A DNA stretch of 35,075 nt. Source: Parcubacteria group bacterium GW2011_GWA1_56_13. GTDB lineage: Bacteria > Patescibacteriota > Minisyncoccia > Phycocordibacterales > Phycocordibacteraceae. The number at the start of each line of letters is the position of its first letter. The first letter of the stretch is position 1. A program made the position numbers and the translations under genes. The stretch covers positions 343,054 to 378,128 of the forward strand of contig LCRY01000002.1 of assembly GCA_001004905.1 (NCBI GenBank), given 5' to 3'. The notes under the pieces were generated by a model that worked only from the letters and a program-made list of their open reading frames with translations, had not been told where the DNA came from and made no database searches. Of this stretch, positions 34,888-35,075 are shown in pieces.

Positions 34888-35075
34888 TTACATTTTAGCA
34901 AAATGGTTCTTAATAATAAATGCGCGACCAGATCCTGACTTGAGATATCTCTCAAATGCGAATGCTTTGTATTTGTCTTCGACAGCAAAGTAAAATTCTA
35001 GAGTCACCGGTAAACGGTTAGCGGTTGCTGGCACATTGCCTTTTTGATGCCTCTCTAAACGGTCTGCGACATTGT
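34888..35075 (-). CDS. GIY-YIG endonuclease, N-terminus beyond window end
   Basis: Reverse-strand frame open from the edge: NVADRLERHQKGNVPATANRLPVTLEFYFAVEDKYKAFAFERYLKSGSGRAFIIKNHFAKM*. Not in the ORF track because it has no start in the window. Confidence 0.85.
   Translation of the reverse strand, partial: NVADRLERHQKGNVPATANRLPVTLEFYFAVEDKYKAFAFERYLKSGSGRAFIIKNHFAKM

Overview
The window looks like a compact, gene-dense bacterial chromosome segment. Its gene content and short proteins suggest a Candidate Phyla Radiation / Patescibacteria (Parcubacteria-type) organism; this is inference only. Housekeeping genes: clpB (partial, left edge), a NifS-type cysteine desulfurase, infB, rbfA, murI, gyrA, rpsA, pth, lepB, rpsU, ybeY, ftsA, ftsZ and a trxB-type reductase. 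There are four tRNAs: Cys-GCA, Leu-UAA, Leu-UAG and Lys-CUU. Accessory content: an SPFH/band-7 operon, a minus-strand array of six small two-TM T4SS-pilin/VirB2-like paralogs behind a membrane-anchored solute-binding protein with an embedded GIY-YIG nuclease, and a right-hand envelope/polysaccharide island (two glycosyltransferases, DedA, a polysaccharide deacetylase with duplicated binding modules, GH18-like and PQQ-type sugar dehydrogenase genes). A second GIY-YIG gene runs off the right edge. The most interesting signals are: (1) the pilin-like array; (2) a ~165-nt promoter-to-terminator ncRNA candidate upstream of rpsA; (3) a recurrent TANNNT-N6/7-ATG layout suggesting leaderless transcription, including a symmetric bidirectional -10; (4) three enzyme-family proteins with eroded catalytic motifs (HtrA-like, MBL-fold, HisRS-like); (5) inverted-repeat elements with ACCCCG.ACCACTTT arms, one encoding the C-terminus of the cysteine desulfurase; (6) a repeat/hairpin cluster near 33.6 kb. 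All family calls were made by eye from the translated sequence; no database search was run.
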